Assembly: GCF_029865925.1 (NCBI RefSeq)
Contig: NZ_JARXAI010000062.1
Span: forward strand, 1-33,273
Reading direction: 5' to 3'
DNA length: 33,273 bases
Source of the DNA: Sphingorhabdus sp.
GTDB taxonomy: Bacteria > Pseudomonadota > Alphaproteobacteria > Sphingomonadales > Sphingomonadaceae
In this document: one piece after another, positions 19,096 through 27,586 of the stretch
How the letters are laid out: the number at the start of each line of letters is the position of its first letter
Numbering within the stretch: position 1 is the stretch's first letter
Made by a program: the position numbers and the translations under genes
The notes under the pieces: model-generated
What the model was told of the DNA's origin: nothing
The model's input: only the letters and a program-made list of their open reading frames with translations
Databases searched by the model: none

Positions 19096-20202
19096 ATGGA
19101 CGCAAAAGAACACATCACAGAATCCTACACTTACGCCAAGGCGGGTGTTTCCATTGAAACCGGCAATGCGTTGGTGCGCGCTATTGCGCCCCTGGCAAAA
19201 GCAACGCGCCGGCCTGGCGCGGACGCAGACCTTGGCGGGTTTGGAGGCTTTTTTGATCTAAAGGCAGCAGGATTCAATGACCCGCTGCTCGTCGCTGCCA
19301 ATGATGGCGTCGGAACTAAGCTCAAACTCGCTATAGAATCGGGACGGCACGAAGGCGTCGGCATTGATCTTGTCGCGATGTGCGTCAACGACCTGATCGT
19401 GCAGGGTGCAGAACCCCTCTTCTTTCTTGATTATTACGCCACAGGAAAGCTCGACAATGCAATCGCGACCTCAGTCGTGGCGAGCATAGCCGAAGGTTGC
19501 AAATTGGCTGGCTGCGCGCTGATCGGCGGTGAGACTGCTGAAATGCCTGGTATGTATTCCGATGGTGATTATGACTTGGCTGGCTTTTGCGTCGGCGCCG
19601 TTGAGCGCGACCAAGTCCTGACCGCCGATAAGGTTGAGGCAGGCGATGTCATCTTGGGCCTCGCGTCTTCGGGCGTGCACTCCAACGGCTTTTCCTTGGT
19701 GCGCAGACTTGCGGCAGACAAAGGCTGGAAGCTGGATCGCCCCGCTCTGTTCGACCAAAATGTCATCCTGATCGACGCGCTGATGGCGCCAACGCGGATC
19801 TATGTAAAATCATTGCTGCCCCTTGTTCGCACCGGAAAAATCCATGCGATGGCGCATATCACGGGTGGTGGCTTGCTTGAAAACATCCCACGCATTCTTC
19901 CAGCGGGGCTGCACGCGCATGTGAATGCGGATGCCTGGACACAACCACGCTTGATGGCGTTTTTGCAAGCGCAAGGGCATATTGAGCCCGAAGAAATGGC
20001 GCGTACATTCAACTGTGGCATCGGCATGGCCGTTGTGGTTGCCTCCGCAGATGTTGCGGACGTGACGGCGGCGCTTGAGGCTGCTGGTGAGACTGTTCAT
20101 ACGATCGGGCATATTGCGTCGGGAGGCAAAGGTTGCACCGTTACCGGCTCAATCGAAACATGGAGCGCGCAATCCGATTGGACTGCGACTTACAATGGCT
20201 AG
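19096..20202 (+). CDS. purM: Phosphoribosylformylglycinamidine cyclo-ligase (AIR synthetase)
   Basis: Fifth step of de novo purine synthesis: converts FGAM and ATP to aminoimidazole ribonucleotide. The 368-aa chain shows family blocks in order: [41 protein letters not shown] (ATP-binding), [40 protein letters not shown], and [15 protein letters not shown] near the end. Normal length. It is followed by purN after a 114-base spacer that holds a palindromic repeat element. Its start lies 34 bases from the start of a divergent DUF2066 gene, so the two promoters must overlap or extend into each other's coding sequence. Confidence 0.97.
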   Translation: MDAKEHITESYTYAKAGVSIETGNALVRAIAPLAKATRRPGADADLGGFGGFFDLKAAGFNDPLLVAANDGVGTKLKLAIESGRHEGVGIDLVAMCVNDLIVQGAEPLFFLDYYATGKLDNAIATSVVASIAEGCKLAGCALIGGETAEMPGMYSDGDYDLAGFCVGAVERDQVLTADKVEAGDVILGLASSGVHSNGFSLVRRLAADKGWKLDRPALFDQNVILIDALMAPTRIYVKSLLPLVRTGKIHAMAHITGGGLLENIPRILPAGLHAHVNADAWTQPRLMAFLQAQGHIEPEEMARTFNCGIGMAVVVASADVADVTAALEAAGETVHTIGHIASGGKGCTVTGSIETWSAQSDWTATYNG

Positions 20203-20212
20203 TAGCCTCACC

Positions 20213-20299
20213 GTCACCCTGAACTTGGTTCAGGGTCTATCTGTCAAAATGGCTCCGGTCGATTTGGTACCATGGATGCTGAAACAAGTTCAGCATGAC
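20213..20299. repeat. Sphingomonad-type intergenic palindromic repeat (two related hairpins)
   Basis: Two 8-bp hairpins with 5-base loops: ACCCTGAA (20216-20223)/TTCAGGGT (20229-20236), and ATGCTGAA (20276-20283)/TTCAGCAT (20289-20296). The second arm, read on the other strand, repeats the first (GTCAxxCTGAACTTGxTTCAGxxTC), so the 87-base unit is itself a long imperfect inverted repeat. Base differences in the stems are compensatory (CCC/GGG against TGC/GCA), which points to selection for folding. I recall this type of element scattered between genes in sphingomonads. It lies between purM and purN, so it is transcribed and could affect the mRNA. If translated it gives the familiar spurious 'LKQVQHD' string. 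Confidence 0.8.
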
Positions 20300-20316
20300 A
20301 CTATTGTGGTAACGTC

Positions 20317-21240
20317 ATGAAAGCCAAAGTTGCCGTTCTCATATCCGGCGCGGGCACCAATATGGCCGCCTTGTTATACGCTGCAAAACTCCCCAATTGT
20401 CCTTACGAAATCGTGCTCGTCGCGAGTAACAACTCGGATGCAGAGGGTCTGAAAATCGCAGCGACTGAGGGCGTTCCTGTTTTTGCAAAATCGCATGTCG
20501 GCCTTGAACGCGCTGCCCATGACGCCATCATGCACGAAGCAATTACCCAGTCGGGCGCGACTTATGTCGTATTGGCTGGATATATGCGGATATTGTCCAC
20601 AGAATTCGTCGCAAAATGGGATGGGCGCATGCTCAATATCCACCCGTCTTTGCTGCCGAAATATAAAGGGCTGCATACCCATCAAAGAGCTATTGAGGCC
20701 AAAGACACAGTCGCGGGAACCAGCGTGCATTTGGTCACGGCGGAACTGGATGATGGCCCCGTGCTTGGCCAAATCGAAGTGGCGATTTTGCCCGGCGATA
20801 CGGCAGATACACTCGCCGACCGCGTAAAAATGGCGGAATATCAATTATATCCCAAGACGCTGGCCGATTATGTCGCGCGCGATACCAACCCGGAATTTTT
20901 GATTGCGCAGGTCCGCGCCATCGCTCTTGCCCAGCCAGAGTCAAACGAAGTCCAATCCCACGGCATGCCATGCTTCGGCATTATCCGCGGCAAGAAATTC
21001 GCTTATGTCTCGGTCGATCATCGTGGGGACGGCAAGATTGCTTTGCTTGTTAAAATTAGCGGCGTTGAGGAACAGACCATGCTGATCGATAGCGACGCAG
21101 ATTGCTATTACCGCCCCGCTTATTTCGGCGATGGATGGGTCGGCATAAGGCTTGACCTTGGCGACACCGATTGGGATCATATCGGCGACTGGATCGCCAA
21201 AAGCTGGCGCGCTGCAGCCCCGAAGAAGCTATCAAAATGA
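20317..21240 (+). CDS. purN: Phosphoribosylglycinamide formyltransferase fused to a C-terminal YjbR/MmcQ-like domain
   Basis: Third step of purine synthesis, transferring formyl from 10-formyl-THF to GAR. The N-terminal part (about residues 1-190) is a complete PurN. It has the phosphate loop LISGAGTNMAALL, catalytic N107 and H109 in LNIHPSLLPKYKG, and D145 in AELDDGPVLGQ. PurN normally ends there, but this protein runs on for about 115 residues (193-307). The extension fits the YjbR/MmcQ family as I know it: FLIAQVRAIAL, then GMPCFGIIRGKKFAYVSVD, a central LLVKI strand, YYRPAYFGDGWVGIRLD, and DWIAKSWRAAAPKKL. The frame is continuous. The role of the added domain is unknown. It follows purM after a repeat-containing 114-base spacer and is convergent with ndk. 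Confidence 0.93.
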   Translation: MKAKVAVLISGAGTNMAALLYAAKLPNCPYEIVLVASNNSDAEGLKIAATEGVPVFAKSHVGLERAAHDAIMHEAITQSGATYVVLAGYMRILSTEFVAKWDGRMLNIHPSLLPKYKGLHTHQRAIEAKDTVAGTSVHLVTAELDDGPVLGQIEVAILPGDTADTLADRVKMAEYQLYPKTLADYVARDTNPEFLIAQVRAIALAQPESNEVQSHGMPCFGIIRGKKFAYVSVDHRGDGKIALLVKISGVEEQTMLIDSDADCYYRPAYFGDGWVGIRLDLGDTDWDHIGDWIAKSWRAAAPKKLSK

Positions 21241-21285
21241 TGGATGTGGTTCGCGACTTTTGAAACACACCGAGCGAATGTAGGA

Positions 21286-21317
21286 AAGGTTGTACCCAAT
21301 CGATGGGACACAACCTT
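21286..21317. terminator. Hairpin between convergent purN and ndk, possible bidirectional terminator
   Basis: An 8-bp stem AAGGTTGT (21286-21293)/ACAACCTT (21310-21317) continues, after a 1/2-base internal loop, into CCCA (21295-21298)/TGGG (21304-21307). It is the only strong secondary structure between the two converging stops (21240 and 21342). An outer 6-bp inverted repeat ATGTGG (21244-21249)/CCACAT (21322-21327) flanks it. Neither strand has a good T tract, so Rho-independent function is only likely, not certain. Confidence 0.5.
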
Positions 21318-21341
21318 CAATCCACATTGCGTTACGCAAAT

Positions 21342-21764
21342 TTATCCAACGATTTCTTCAGGCTTGAAGAAATATGCGATTTCAATCGCTGCATTTTCGT
21401 CGCTGTCCGAACCATGCACAGTATTTGCTTCAATGCTTTCGGCCAATTCCTTGCGGATGGTGCCTGGCTCAGCATTCGCAGGGTTGGTTGCACCCATGAT
21501 GTCGCGGTTGCGCTGCATGGCGCTTTCGCCCTCAAGCACTTGAACGACGACTGGGCCACTGATCATGAATTCGACGAGCTCACCAAAGAACGGACGTTCT
21601 TTATGCACTGCATAAAACCCTTCGGCCTGTTCGCGAGACATGTGAATCCGCTTTGAAGCAACGACGCGCAGGCCAGCCTCTTCAAGCATCTTAGTTACTG
21701 CACCCGTAAGGTTGCGGCGCGTTGCGTCTGGCTTAATTATTGAAAAAGTGCGAGTAACCGCCAT
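21342..21764 (-). CDS. ndk: Nucleoside diphosphate kinase
   Basis: Balances NTP pools by moving the gamma phosphate through a phospho-histidine. The active histidine is H117 in [10 protein letters not shown], and family blocks [33 protein letters not shown] and [13 protein letters not shown] are present. The ATG at 21764 gives the usual 140 aa and has GGAG 6 bases upstream. An in-frame ATG 12 bases earlier would destroy that spacing, so it is rejected. It follows holC by 68 bases on the same strand, consistent with a pepA-holC-ndk unit or its own promoter in the gap. Confidence 0.97.
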   Translation of the reverse strand: MAVTRTFSIIKPDATRRNLTGAVTKMLEEAGLRVVASKRIHMSREQAEGFYAVHKERPFFGELVEFMISGPVVVQVLEGESAMQRNRDIMGATNPANAEPGTIRKELAESIEANTVHGSDSDENAAIEIAYFFKPEEIVG

Positions 21765-21832
21765 TATATGCTCCATTTTTATAGGGGGGAATTGCGCGTG
21801 CCTCTAACGGTGCTTGGCGCTGAGTGCAAGCT

Positions 21833-22264
21833 TTATGGGCCTTGCATCCATTTGCCGCCATCTTGTTTCCAATAGCGCCGCTCCACACTCTCACCCAAAT
21901 TGCGCCAGGCAGAACGCGCATTGTCTGTATGGCTCGGCGGGAAAAGGTAGAAGACGCGGTCAAAATCATGTTCGACCGGTCGCCAGTTGCCATCTGCGAT
22001 CGCTATAAACCGCGCACCATTGTCCGCAACGGCTTGGTCCGACAACAAAATAGGTTGAAAAGTATCATCACCCTCGCCCGACTTGGCGTGCGCCAGAAAG
22101 CTATCTGCCTTCGCCGTCCAGAGGGACGACGATATGGCGTCCAATTGTGCGATGTCGTCGCTGACAATCAGCAACCGCCCTTTATCGTCCAATACGCGTT
22201 GGGCGATAAAGGGGAGTATTTTTTCAGCAGGGTCACTAGTGAGCTGATAAAAATCGACCTGCAT
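21833..22264 (-). CDS. holC: DNA polymerase III chi subunit
   Basis: Accessory clamp-loader subunit that links the polymerase holoenzyme to SSB. 143 aa, with the HolC pattern: MQVDFYQLTSDPAEKILPFIAQRVLDDKGRLLIVS at the start, the aromatic strand region SSSLWTAKADSFLAHA, PILLSDQ, and the C-terminal DRVFYLFPPSHTDNARSAWRNL. It starts 12 bases after the pepA stop. pepA-holC is a common proteobacterial gene pair, and this context supports the call for a protein that is otherwise poorly conserved. Confidence 0.9.
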   Translation of the reverse strand: MQVDFYQLTSDPAEKILPFIAQRVLDDKGRLLIVSDDIAQLDAISSSLWTAKADSFLAHAKSGEGDDTFQPILLSDQAVADNGARFIAIADGNWRPVEHDFDRVFYLFPPSHTDNARSAWRNLGESVERRYWKQDGGKWMQGP

Positions 22265-22276
22265 GATCTGTTAAAA

Positions 22277-23734
22277 TCAGCCTTCAAAATTGTCGGCAAC
22301 AAAACGGTCAAGCAAGCGCACGCCAAATCCGGTCGCACCCTTGTCCCAAACCGGGCCAGCTTTGTCGGCCCACACGGTCCCAGCAATATCGAGATGCGCC
22401 CATTTGACCCCGTCCTTTATAAAACGACCAAGGAGTTGTGCAGCCGTGATCGAGCCTGCGCCTTTACCGCCAATATTCTTCATATCCGCAATGGGGCTAT
22501 CGATCATCTTGTCATAAGCCTTCGACAGCGGGAAACGCCAAAGCGGGTCGCCCGATGCCCTGCCTGCTGCTGTAAGTTTGTCTGCAAGCTCATCGCTGTT
22601 TGAGAAAAGCCCTGCATATTCGCTACCAAGCGAAACAATGATCGCGCCGGTCAACGTGGCCAGATCCACAATATATTCAGGATTATAATTTTCCTGCACC
22701 CAATGCAGCGCATCGCAAAGGACAAGCCGCCCTTCGGCGTCGGTATTCAACACCTCGATTGTCTGGCCAGACATTGATGTCACGATGTCGCCAGGGCGCT
22801 GCGCATTACCGTCAGGCATGTTCTCCACAAGGCCGCATACGCCAACGACATAAGCCTTGGCTTTGCGTCCAGCCAATGCCTTCATTGCGCCTGCAACGGC
22901 GCCAGCGCCGCCCATGTCCCACTTCATATCTTCCATACCAGCCGCAGGTTTAATGGAAATGCCGCCCGTGTCGAAGGTCACGCCTTTGCCGACAAGCGCC
23001 ACTGGTCGTTTTTGCGTTCCGCCGGTGCCGTCCCACTTCATGACCAGTAAGCGCGCTGGGCGACGTGATCCTTGCGCAACGCCAAGCAGCGCCCCCATGC
23101 CAAGCGCCGCCATCTCCTTATCATCCAGCACACTGATTTCGACGCCAAGGTCTTTCAAATGTTGGCAACGTTCAACGAAGCTTTCAGGATAAATGATGTT
23201 CGCTGGCTCGGTGACCAGTTCTTTGGTCAAAGCAACGCCCTCTGCGATGGCCTGATAGCTTGTCCAGTGACCGCTAGCCTCTGCTGGCGCGGCGACAACA
23301 GTCAATGCCTCCACGGTTGGCTTAGACGTCTCTGGCAATTTGGTGCGATATTTGTCCATGCGCCAGTTGCGCAAGGTAGCGCCATAAGCAACCTCAGCAG
23401 CATGTTGCGCAGTCAGATTGGCGCCATGGACCGCAATATGCTTTGCGCCCGATGTTTGCACCTTGGCAATAATATCGCCGCCAGCCTTCTGATAATCCGC
23501 TGTGTCGCCTTCGGCCACACCAAGCAGGACAATCCGAACAAGCTTGCCGCCCTCTTCATTGATCAAAAGGAGATTTTGTCCCGCCGCGCCCTCAAACCGG
23601 GAGAGCTTTGCAGTCGCATGAATGATATCCGTTTTGTCCAAAGGAAATTTGAAATCGGCGAACGTTTCTTTAGTAAAAATGAAAGCGAGTACATCAGCAT
23701 CTTGGGGCCGCGCATCGGTAAAATTGATCTTCAT
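22277..23734 (-). CDS. pepA: Leucyl aminopeptidase (M17)
   Basis: Cytosolic di-metal aminopeptidase releasing N-terminal residues. The C-terminal catalytic half carries the M17 signature NTDAEGRL, the metal/lysine site VGKGVTFDTGGISIKPAAGMEDMKWDMGGAGAV, and the ATLTGAI block. The N-terminal half (about 1-170) is the macrodomain-like part. The open frame runs 71 codons further upstream to 23947, but those residues (Pro/Cys-rich, overlapping the lptD 5' end) do not look coding. The ATG at 23734 gives MKINFTDARP and 485 aa, the family's length. It is divergent from lptD and first in pepA-holC(-ndk). Confidence 0.94.
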   Translation of the reverse strand: MKINFTDARPQDADVLAFIFTKETFADFKFPLDKTDIIHATAKLSRFEGAAGQNLLLINEEGGKLVRIVLLGVAEGDTADYQKAGGDIIAKVQTSGAKHIAVHGANLTAQHAAEVAYGATLRNWRMDKYRTKLPETSKPTVEALTVVAAPAEASGHWTSYQAIAEGVALTKELVTEPANIIYPESFVERCQHLKDLGVEISVLDDKEMAALGMGALLGVAQGSRRPARLLVMKWDGTGGTQKRPVALVGKGVTFDTGGISIKPAAGMEDMKWDMGGAGAVAGAMKALAGRKAKAYVVGVCGLVENMPDGNAQRPGDIVTSMSGQTIEVLNTDAEGRLVLCDALHWVQENYNPEYIVDLATLTGAIIVSLGSEYAGLFSNSDELADKLTAAGRASGDPLWRFPLSKAYDKMIDSPIADMKNIGGKGAGSITAAQLLGRFIKDGVKWAHLDIAGTVWADKAGPVWDKGATGFGVRLLDRFVADNFEG

Positions 23735-23828
23735 GGAATTAAGCAGCCTTTCCGCTGGGGTCGTCTTAGAAGTTTCTATAGGCCTAATCCGCGCTTTGGT
23801 TAAAGTAAAAGATAGTGCAAAATTTCGA

Positions 23829-23840
23829 GCGGTTAACCGC
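23829..23840. promoter_or_regulatory. Perfect 12-bp palindrome in the pepA/lptD divergent region
   Basis: GCGGTTAACCGC is a perfect 12-base palindrome roughly midway in the 175-base gap between the pepA start (23734) and the lptD start (23910). A symmetrical site in a shared promoter region suggests a regulator operator, but I cannot match it to a known protein, and such a palindrome can occur by chance. Confidence 0.3.
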
Positions 23841-23909
23841 AAATAGCACCTTGCGTGGCAACATGGGTGGACCCACAGCAATAGCGGCGGTAAAGGGCTC
23901 AACGGTTTT

Positions 23910-26141
23910 ATGATTATTCCCGCCCTTCGGCCTGTCCTCTCCCGCATTTTGCTTATGCCGATTTTGCTCGGCTACGGATCCATGTCGTCCATCGCGATTG
24001 CCCAAACCGAGACCGCTTCAGCGGCATCGCAGCAACCCAGCGACCAGATCGGATTTTCTGCCGCGGTCGTTGAATATGATTCAAACACGGAAATCGTTAC
24101 CGCCAAAGGTGAAGTGATTGCCACCCGTGAAGGCTATTCAGTTCGCGCCGATAATATCGTGTGGAACCGCACAACGGGTCAAGTCATGGCTGAAGGAAAT
24201 ATCCGCGCTGTCGGGCCGGAGGGCGATGTGGCATATGGCAACAAGATTGAGCTCACCGACGCCCTGAAAGACGGCGTGATCAACAATATGCTGGTGGTGC
24301 TCGCCGACGAAAGCCGCCTCGTCGCCAATCGCAGCTCGCGCAAAGACGGCATCTACACACTGGATTATGCCGCATACACAGCGTGCAAGGTTGCGACAGC
24401 CGATGGTTGCCCTAAAAAACCAAGTTGGGAAGTGAAGGCCGTCAAGGTCGTTTATGATCCAGCCAAAAAAAGGGTTGTTTATAGCGGCGCCCGCATTGAG
24501 CTGTTCGGTCTACCTCTCATTCCGCTTCCGTTCCTGTCGCATCCCGTGGATACAAAGGCAGGGAGGGGATTTCTCGTGCCTAGCATTGGCTTTTCCCGGA
24601 ACAATGGGGTTGAGTTGGAACAAGCCTATTATTGGCGGATAGCAGACAATCGGGATGCCACTGCAGCAATAACAGCTTTTTCTAATGCCGCTCCCTTAGC
24701 CCGTTTGAATTTTCGATCACTTGAGAAAAAAGGTGCAATCGACCTGTCTGCGTACGGAACGTACAGTAATCGTATCAGCACCAGCGGCGCACTAAAACCA
24801 GATGGCGATAATGTATTTCGCGGTTATCTGGAAGGTGCAGGAAAGTTCCAATTTGACCCTTATTGGTCTATTTCCGCCTCTGGCCGTTTTGCATCGGATC
24901 GCACATTTCTGAGGCGCTATGACATAAGCCGCGATGACCGGCTTCGGTCGACATTTTCTGCCGAACGTATCAGCGAAAAAAGCTATTTTTCATTTGCTGG
25001 GTGGGCAGTACAAACCCTTCGTACCAGCGACCGCCAGGGGCTTGCTCCCATCGCCCTGCCGGCACTTGATTATCGTCTGCGCATCGACGTGCCAGTGGTG
25101 GGTAGCACATTTCAGTTGCAGGCAAATAGCTTAAACATCGGCCGCACAAATGGTCAGGATACGCAACGCGCATTTGCCGCAGCAAAATGGGATTTGCGTT
25201 CGATCACTGGGTTGGGTCAGGAATTGACGTTCACAATGCTTGCGCGCGGTGACGTCTATCACAGCGATGAAAACGCAAGCACGCTAACAGCCATCTATCG
25301 GGGCGACACAGGATGGCAGAGCCGCAGAATTTTTGCGGCTGCGGCGGATGTAAAATGGCCATTTGTGGGGGATGCTTTTGGCGGAACACAAATTTTTACA
25401 CCCCGCGTCCAGGTTGTAGCGGCCCCTTCTATCGCCAACCTAACTATTCCTAACGAAGATTCTCGCGCCGTTGATTTGGAAGACAGCAACCTGTTCGCCC
25501 TCAACCGATTTCCCGGATATGATCGTTTTGAGGATGACTACCGCATAACGTACGGTTTTGACTGGGCACTCAAGAAGAGTGACTTCAGTGCTGACATCAA
25601 TTTAGGGCAAAGTTACCGACTGTCGAGCCGCTCGTCCATCTTTCCCGACGGTACGGGCTTGTCAGACAAGGCGTCGGATATCGTAGGGCGGTCCGAATTT
25701 CGCTTTAAAAATATCGTAAAACTAGCGCACCGGTTTCGTCTGGATAAGGACAATCTTGCTATCCGTCGGAACGAAATCGATGCCACCGTTGGCACACGTG
25801 GTACCTATGTGCAGGCTGGCTATTTAAAGCTTAACCGCAACGTCGGACCAACTGTTGAGGATTTGGCAGATCGTGAAGAAATTCGTGTTGGAGGCCGCAT
25901 TCGCCTTGCCCCATATTGGTCCGTATTTGGTTCAACTATCATTGACCTTACGAACGCTCAGGAGGATCCAACAAGCCTTTCTGACGGCTTTGACCCCATA
26001 CGCCATAGGTTTGGCGTTGCATATGACGACGACTGTTTGTCCTTAAGTTTAACATGGCGGCGTGACTATCAACCGGTTGGTGACTCGCAGCGCGGCAACA
26101 GCTTCCTGTTCCGTCTGGCATTTCGCAATCTGGGTGTGTAA
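23910..26141 (+). CDS. lptD: LPS-assembly outer membrane protein LptD
   Basis: Outer-membrane beta-barrel that, with LptE, inserts lipopolysaccharide into the outer leaflet. 743 aa: signal peptide (about 1-31, ending SIAIA), then an OstA/LptA-like periplasmic domain (about 50-150; VVEYDSNTEIVTAKGEVIATREG, ADNIVWNRTTGQVMAEGNI), then the LptD barrel. The barrel start is typical (RIELFGLPLIPLPFLSHP, GRGFLVPSIGFSRNNGVELEQAYYW). It ends in an aromatic/hydrophobic C-terminus (FLFRLAFRNLGV) fit for BAM recognition. Cysteines in AYTACKVATADGC and in YDDDCLSLSLTWRRDY could form the inter-domain disulfide known from LptD. It heads the lptD-surA-pdxA-rsmA cluster. Its Shine-Dalgarno is weak. Confidence 0.94.
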   Translation: MIIPALRPVLSRILLMPILLGYGSMSSIAIAQTETASAASQQPSDQIGFSAAVVEYDSNTEIVTAKGEVIATREGYSVRADNIVWNRTTGQVMAEGNIRAVGPEGDVAYGNKIELTDALKDGVINNMLVVLADESRLVANRSSRKDGIYTLDYAAYTACKVATADGCPKKPSWEVKAVKVVYDPAKKRVVYSGARIELFGLPLIPLPFLSHPVDTKAGRGFLVPSIGFSRNNGVELEQAYYWRIADNRDATAAITAFSNAAPLARLNFRSLEKKGAIDLSAYGTYSNRISTSGALKPDGDNVFRGYLEGAGKFQFDPYWSISASGRFASDRTFLRRYDISRDDRLRSTFSAERISEKSYFSFAGWAVQTLRTSDRQGLAPIALPALDYRLRIDVPVVGSTFQLQANSLNIGRTNGQDTQRAFAAAKWDLRSITGLGQELTFTMLARGDVYHSDENASTLTAIYRGDTGWQSRRIFAAAADVKWPFVGDAFGGTQIFTPRVQVVAAPSIANLTIPNEDSRAVDLEDSNLFALNRFPGYDRFEDDYRITYGFDWALKKSDFSADINLGQSYRLSSRSSIFPDGTGLSDKASDIVGRSEFRFKNIVKLAHRFRLDKDNLAIRRNEIDATVGTRGTYVQAGYLKLNRNVGPTVEDLADREEIRVGGRIRLAPYWSVFGSTIIDLTNAQEDPTSLSDGFDPIRHRFGVAYDDDCLSLSLTWRRDYQPVGDSQRGNSFLFRLAFRNLGV

Positions 26142-26245
26142 GGCATTGGCAATTAATCCCCGGACGGGCATTTTCCGCTCATCTGCTGTTCAGCAGTGAG
26201 TGGTTAACTGGCCACCCGAACCGATTGTGTACTGGATCAATATCG

Positions 26246-27586
26246 ATGAAGTTATTCAAGCGCCTGTCCTTCGCTGCCGTGCTTATTTCCGCTACAGCGC
26301 TGACAACGCTAAATGCGCAATCCACTCCTGATTCTGAGGGAAATGATGCCAATTTAATCGCACCAGACGGACAACAGTTGTTTGGCAAAAATGATCCCAA
26401 TGTCCGACGCGCAACGGCGCAAGTTAACGGTGAAATCATTACCGGCACTGATATGGATCATCGTCTTGCATTGATCGTCGCCGCAAACGAAAACAAACTC
26501 CCTCCAGAAGAGTTGGCACGTTTTCGTGCGCAAATTCTTACAAACTTGATCGACGAAACGCTACAAATTCAAGAAGCAGCGGCCAACAAAATTGAAGTCA
26601 CCGACGCTGAAGTGGACCAGTATTTCGACCGCGTGGCGCAACAAAACTTCAAACGGCCCGCAAACCAAGTCGAGAAATATTTGACTTCTATTGGCGCATC
26701 GGTCGCGACGCTGAAGCGCCAGATTAAGGGCGAACTGTCATGGAGCCGGCTGCTTTCGCGCAATGTGCGCCCCTCAGCAAACGTAAGCGATGACGAAGTC
26801 AACGCGATTATTGAACGTATTAAGGCCACCAAGGGTACGACCGAATATCGTCTCGGGGAGATTTACCTGTCGGCAACGCCAGAAGCTATGCCAGCGGTCA
26901 CGGAAAACGCAAAAAAGATTATCGACCAACTTCGTCAGGGTGCAAATTTTGTTGCGTATGCACGGCAGTTTTCAGAAGCATCCACAGCGTCTGTCGGTGG
27001 CGATCTGGGTTGGCTGTCACTGGCGCAATTACCCTCGTCACTGGCGACCGCCGCCGCTGGCATGAACAGCAATGAGGTTCAAGCGGTCGCATCTCCTGGC
27101 GGCATCTCCATATTGCTGTTGATTGACAAACGGCAAGTCGCGATGTTGGATCCTCGGGATTCGGTTCTAAGTCTCAAACAAATTGCGATTACGTTCCCGG
27201 CAGGCACCGCCGAAGCGCAGATCGCTCCACTGGTGAAGCGCTTCAGCGAAGAAACACAGCAAATTGCGGGTTGTGGGGTTGCCGACGAAATGGCTGCGAA
27301 GCTTGGCGCTGATGTCGTCAATCGCGATGGCATCAAAATTCGCGACTTACCGGCGCCACTCCAGCAGGTGATGTTAGATTTGCAAATTGGTCAGTCCACG
27401 CCGCCTTATGGTTCGTTACAGGATGGTGTGCGGGTATTCGTTCTGTGTGGCCGTGACGCACCAGAAGTGGCGGCGTCCGAGAGTTTCGACGAGATTATGT
27501 CGCGGTTGGAAGAAGAGCGCGTCAACAAGCGGGCCCGCATTTACCTGCGCGATTTGCGTCGCGACGCCGTCATCGAATATAACTGA
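26246..27586 (+). CDS. surA: SurA-type periplasmic chaperone/peptidyl-prolyl isomerase
   Basis: Carries unfolded outer-membrane proteins, LptD among them, across the periplasm. It has a signal peptide (about 1-25, LFKRLSFAAVLISATALTTLNAQ), an N-terminal chaperone domain (ATAQVNGEIITGTDMDHRLAL...LIDETLQIQEAA), one clear parvulin domain (EYRLGEIYLSA...FSEASTASVGGDLGWLSLAQLP), and a second, degenerate parvulin-like segment (LSLKQIAITFPAG...). The ATG at 26246 is used; an in-frame TTG at 26225 would add seven residues before the signal peptide. 446 aa is typical. The 104-base gap after lptD has small hairpins but no terminator, so co-transcription is likely. Its stop shares one base with pdxA. 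Confidence 0.93.
   Translation: MKLFKRLSFAAVLISATALTTLNAQSTPDSEGNDANLIAPDGQQLFGKNDPNVRRATAQVNGEIITGTDMDHRLALIVAANENKLPPEELARFRAQILTNLIDETLQIQEAAANKIEVTDAEVDQYFDRVAQQNFKRPANQVEKYLTSIGASVATLKRQIKGELSWSRLLSRNVRPSANVSDDEVNAIIERIKATKGTTEYRLGEIYLSATPEAMPAVTENAKKIIDQLRQGANFVAYARQFSEASTASVGGDLGWLSLAQLPSSLATAAAGMNSNEVQAVASPGGISILLLIDKRQVAMLDPRDSVLSLKQIAITFPAGTAEAQIAPLVKRFSEETQQIAGCGVADEMAAKLGADVVNRDGIKIRDLPAPLQQVMLDLQIGQSTPPYGSLQDGVRVFVLCGRDAPEVAASESFDEIMSRLEEERVNKRARIYLRDLRRDAVIEYN

Noticed and set aside
20075-20320. Open frame running through the end of purM and the repeat element
   Set aside because: It is a shadow of purM plus the palindromic repeat; its LKQVQHD string is the usual artefact of such repeats.
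23735-23947. 71-codon N-terminal extension of pepA
   Set aside because: It overlaps the lptD start, has Pro/Cys-rich non-family sequence, and the internal ATG at 23734 gives the usual PepA length.
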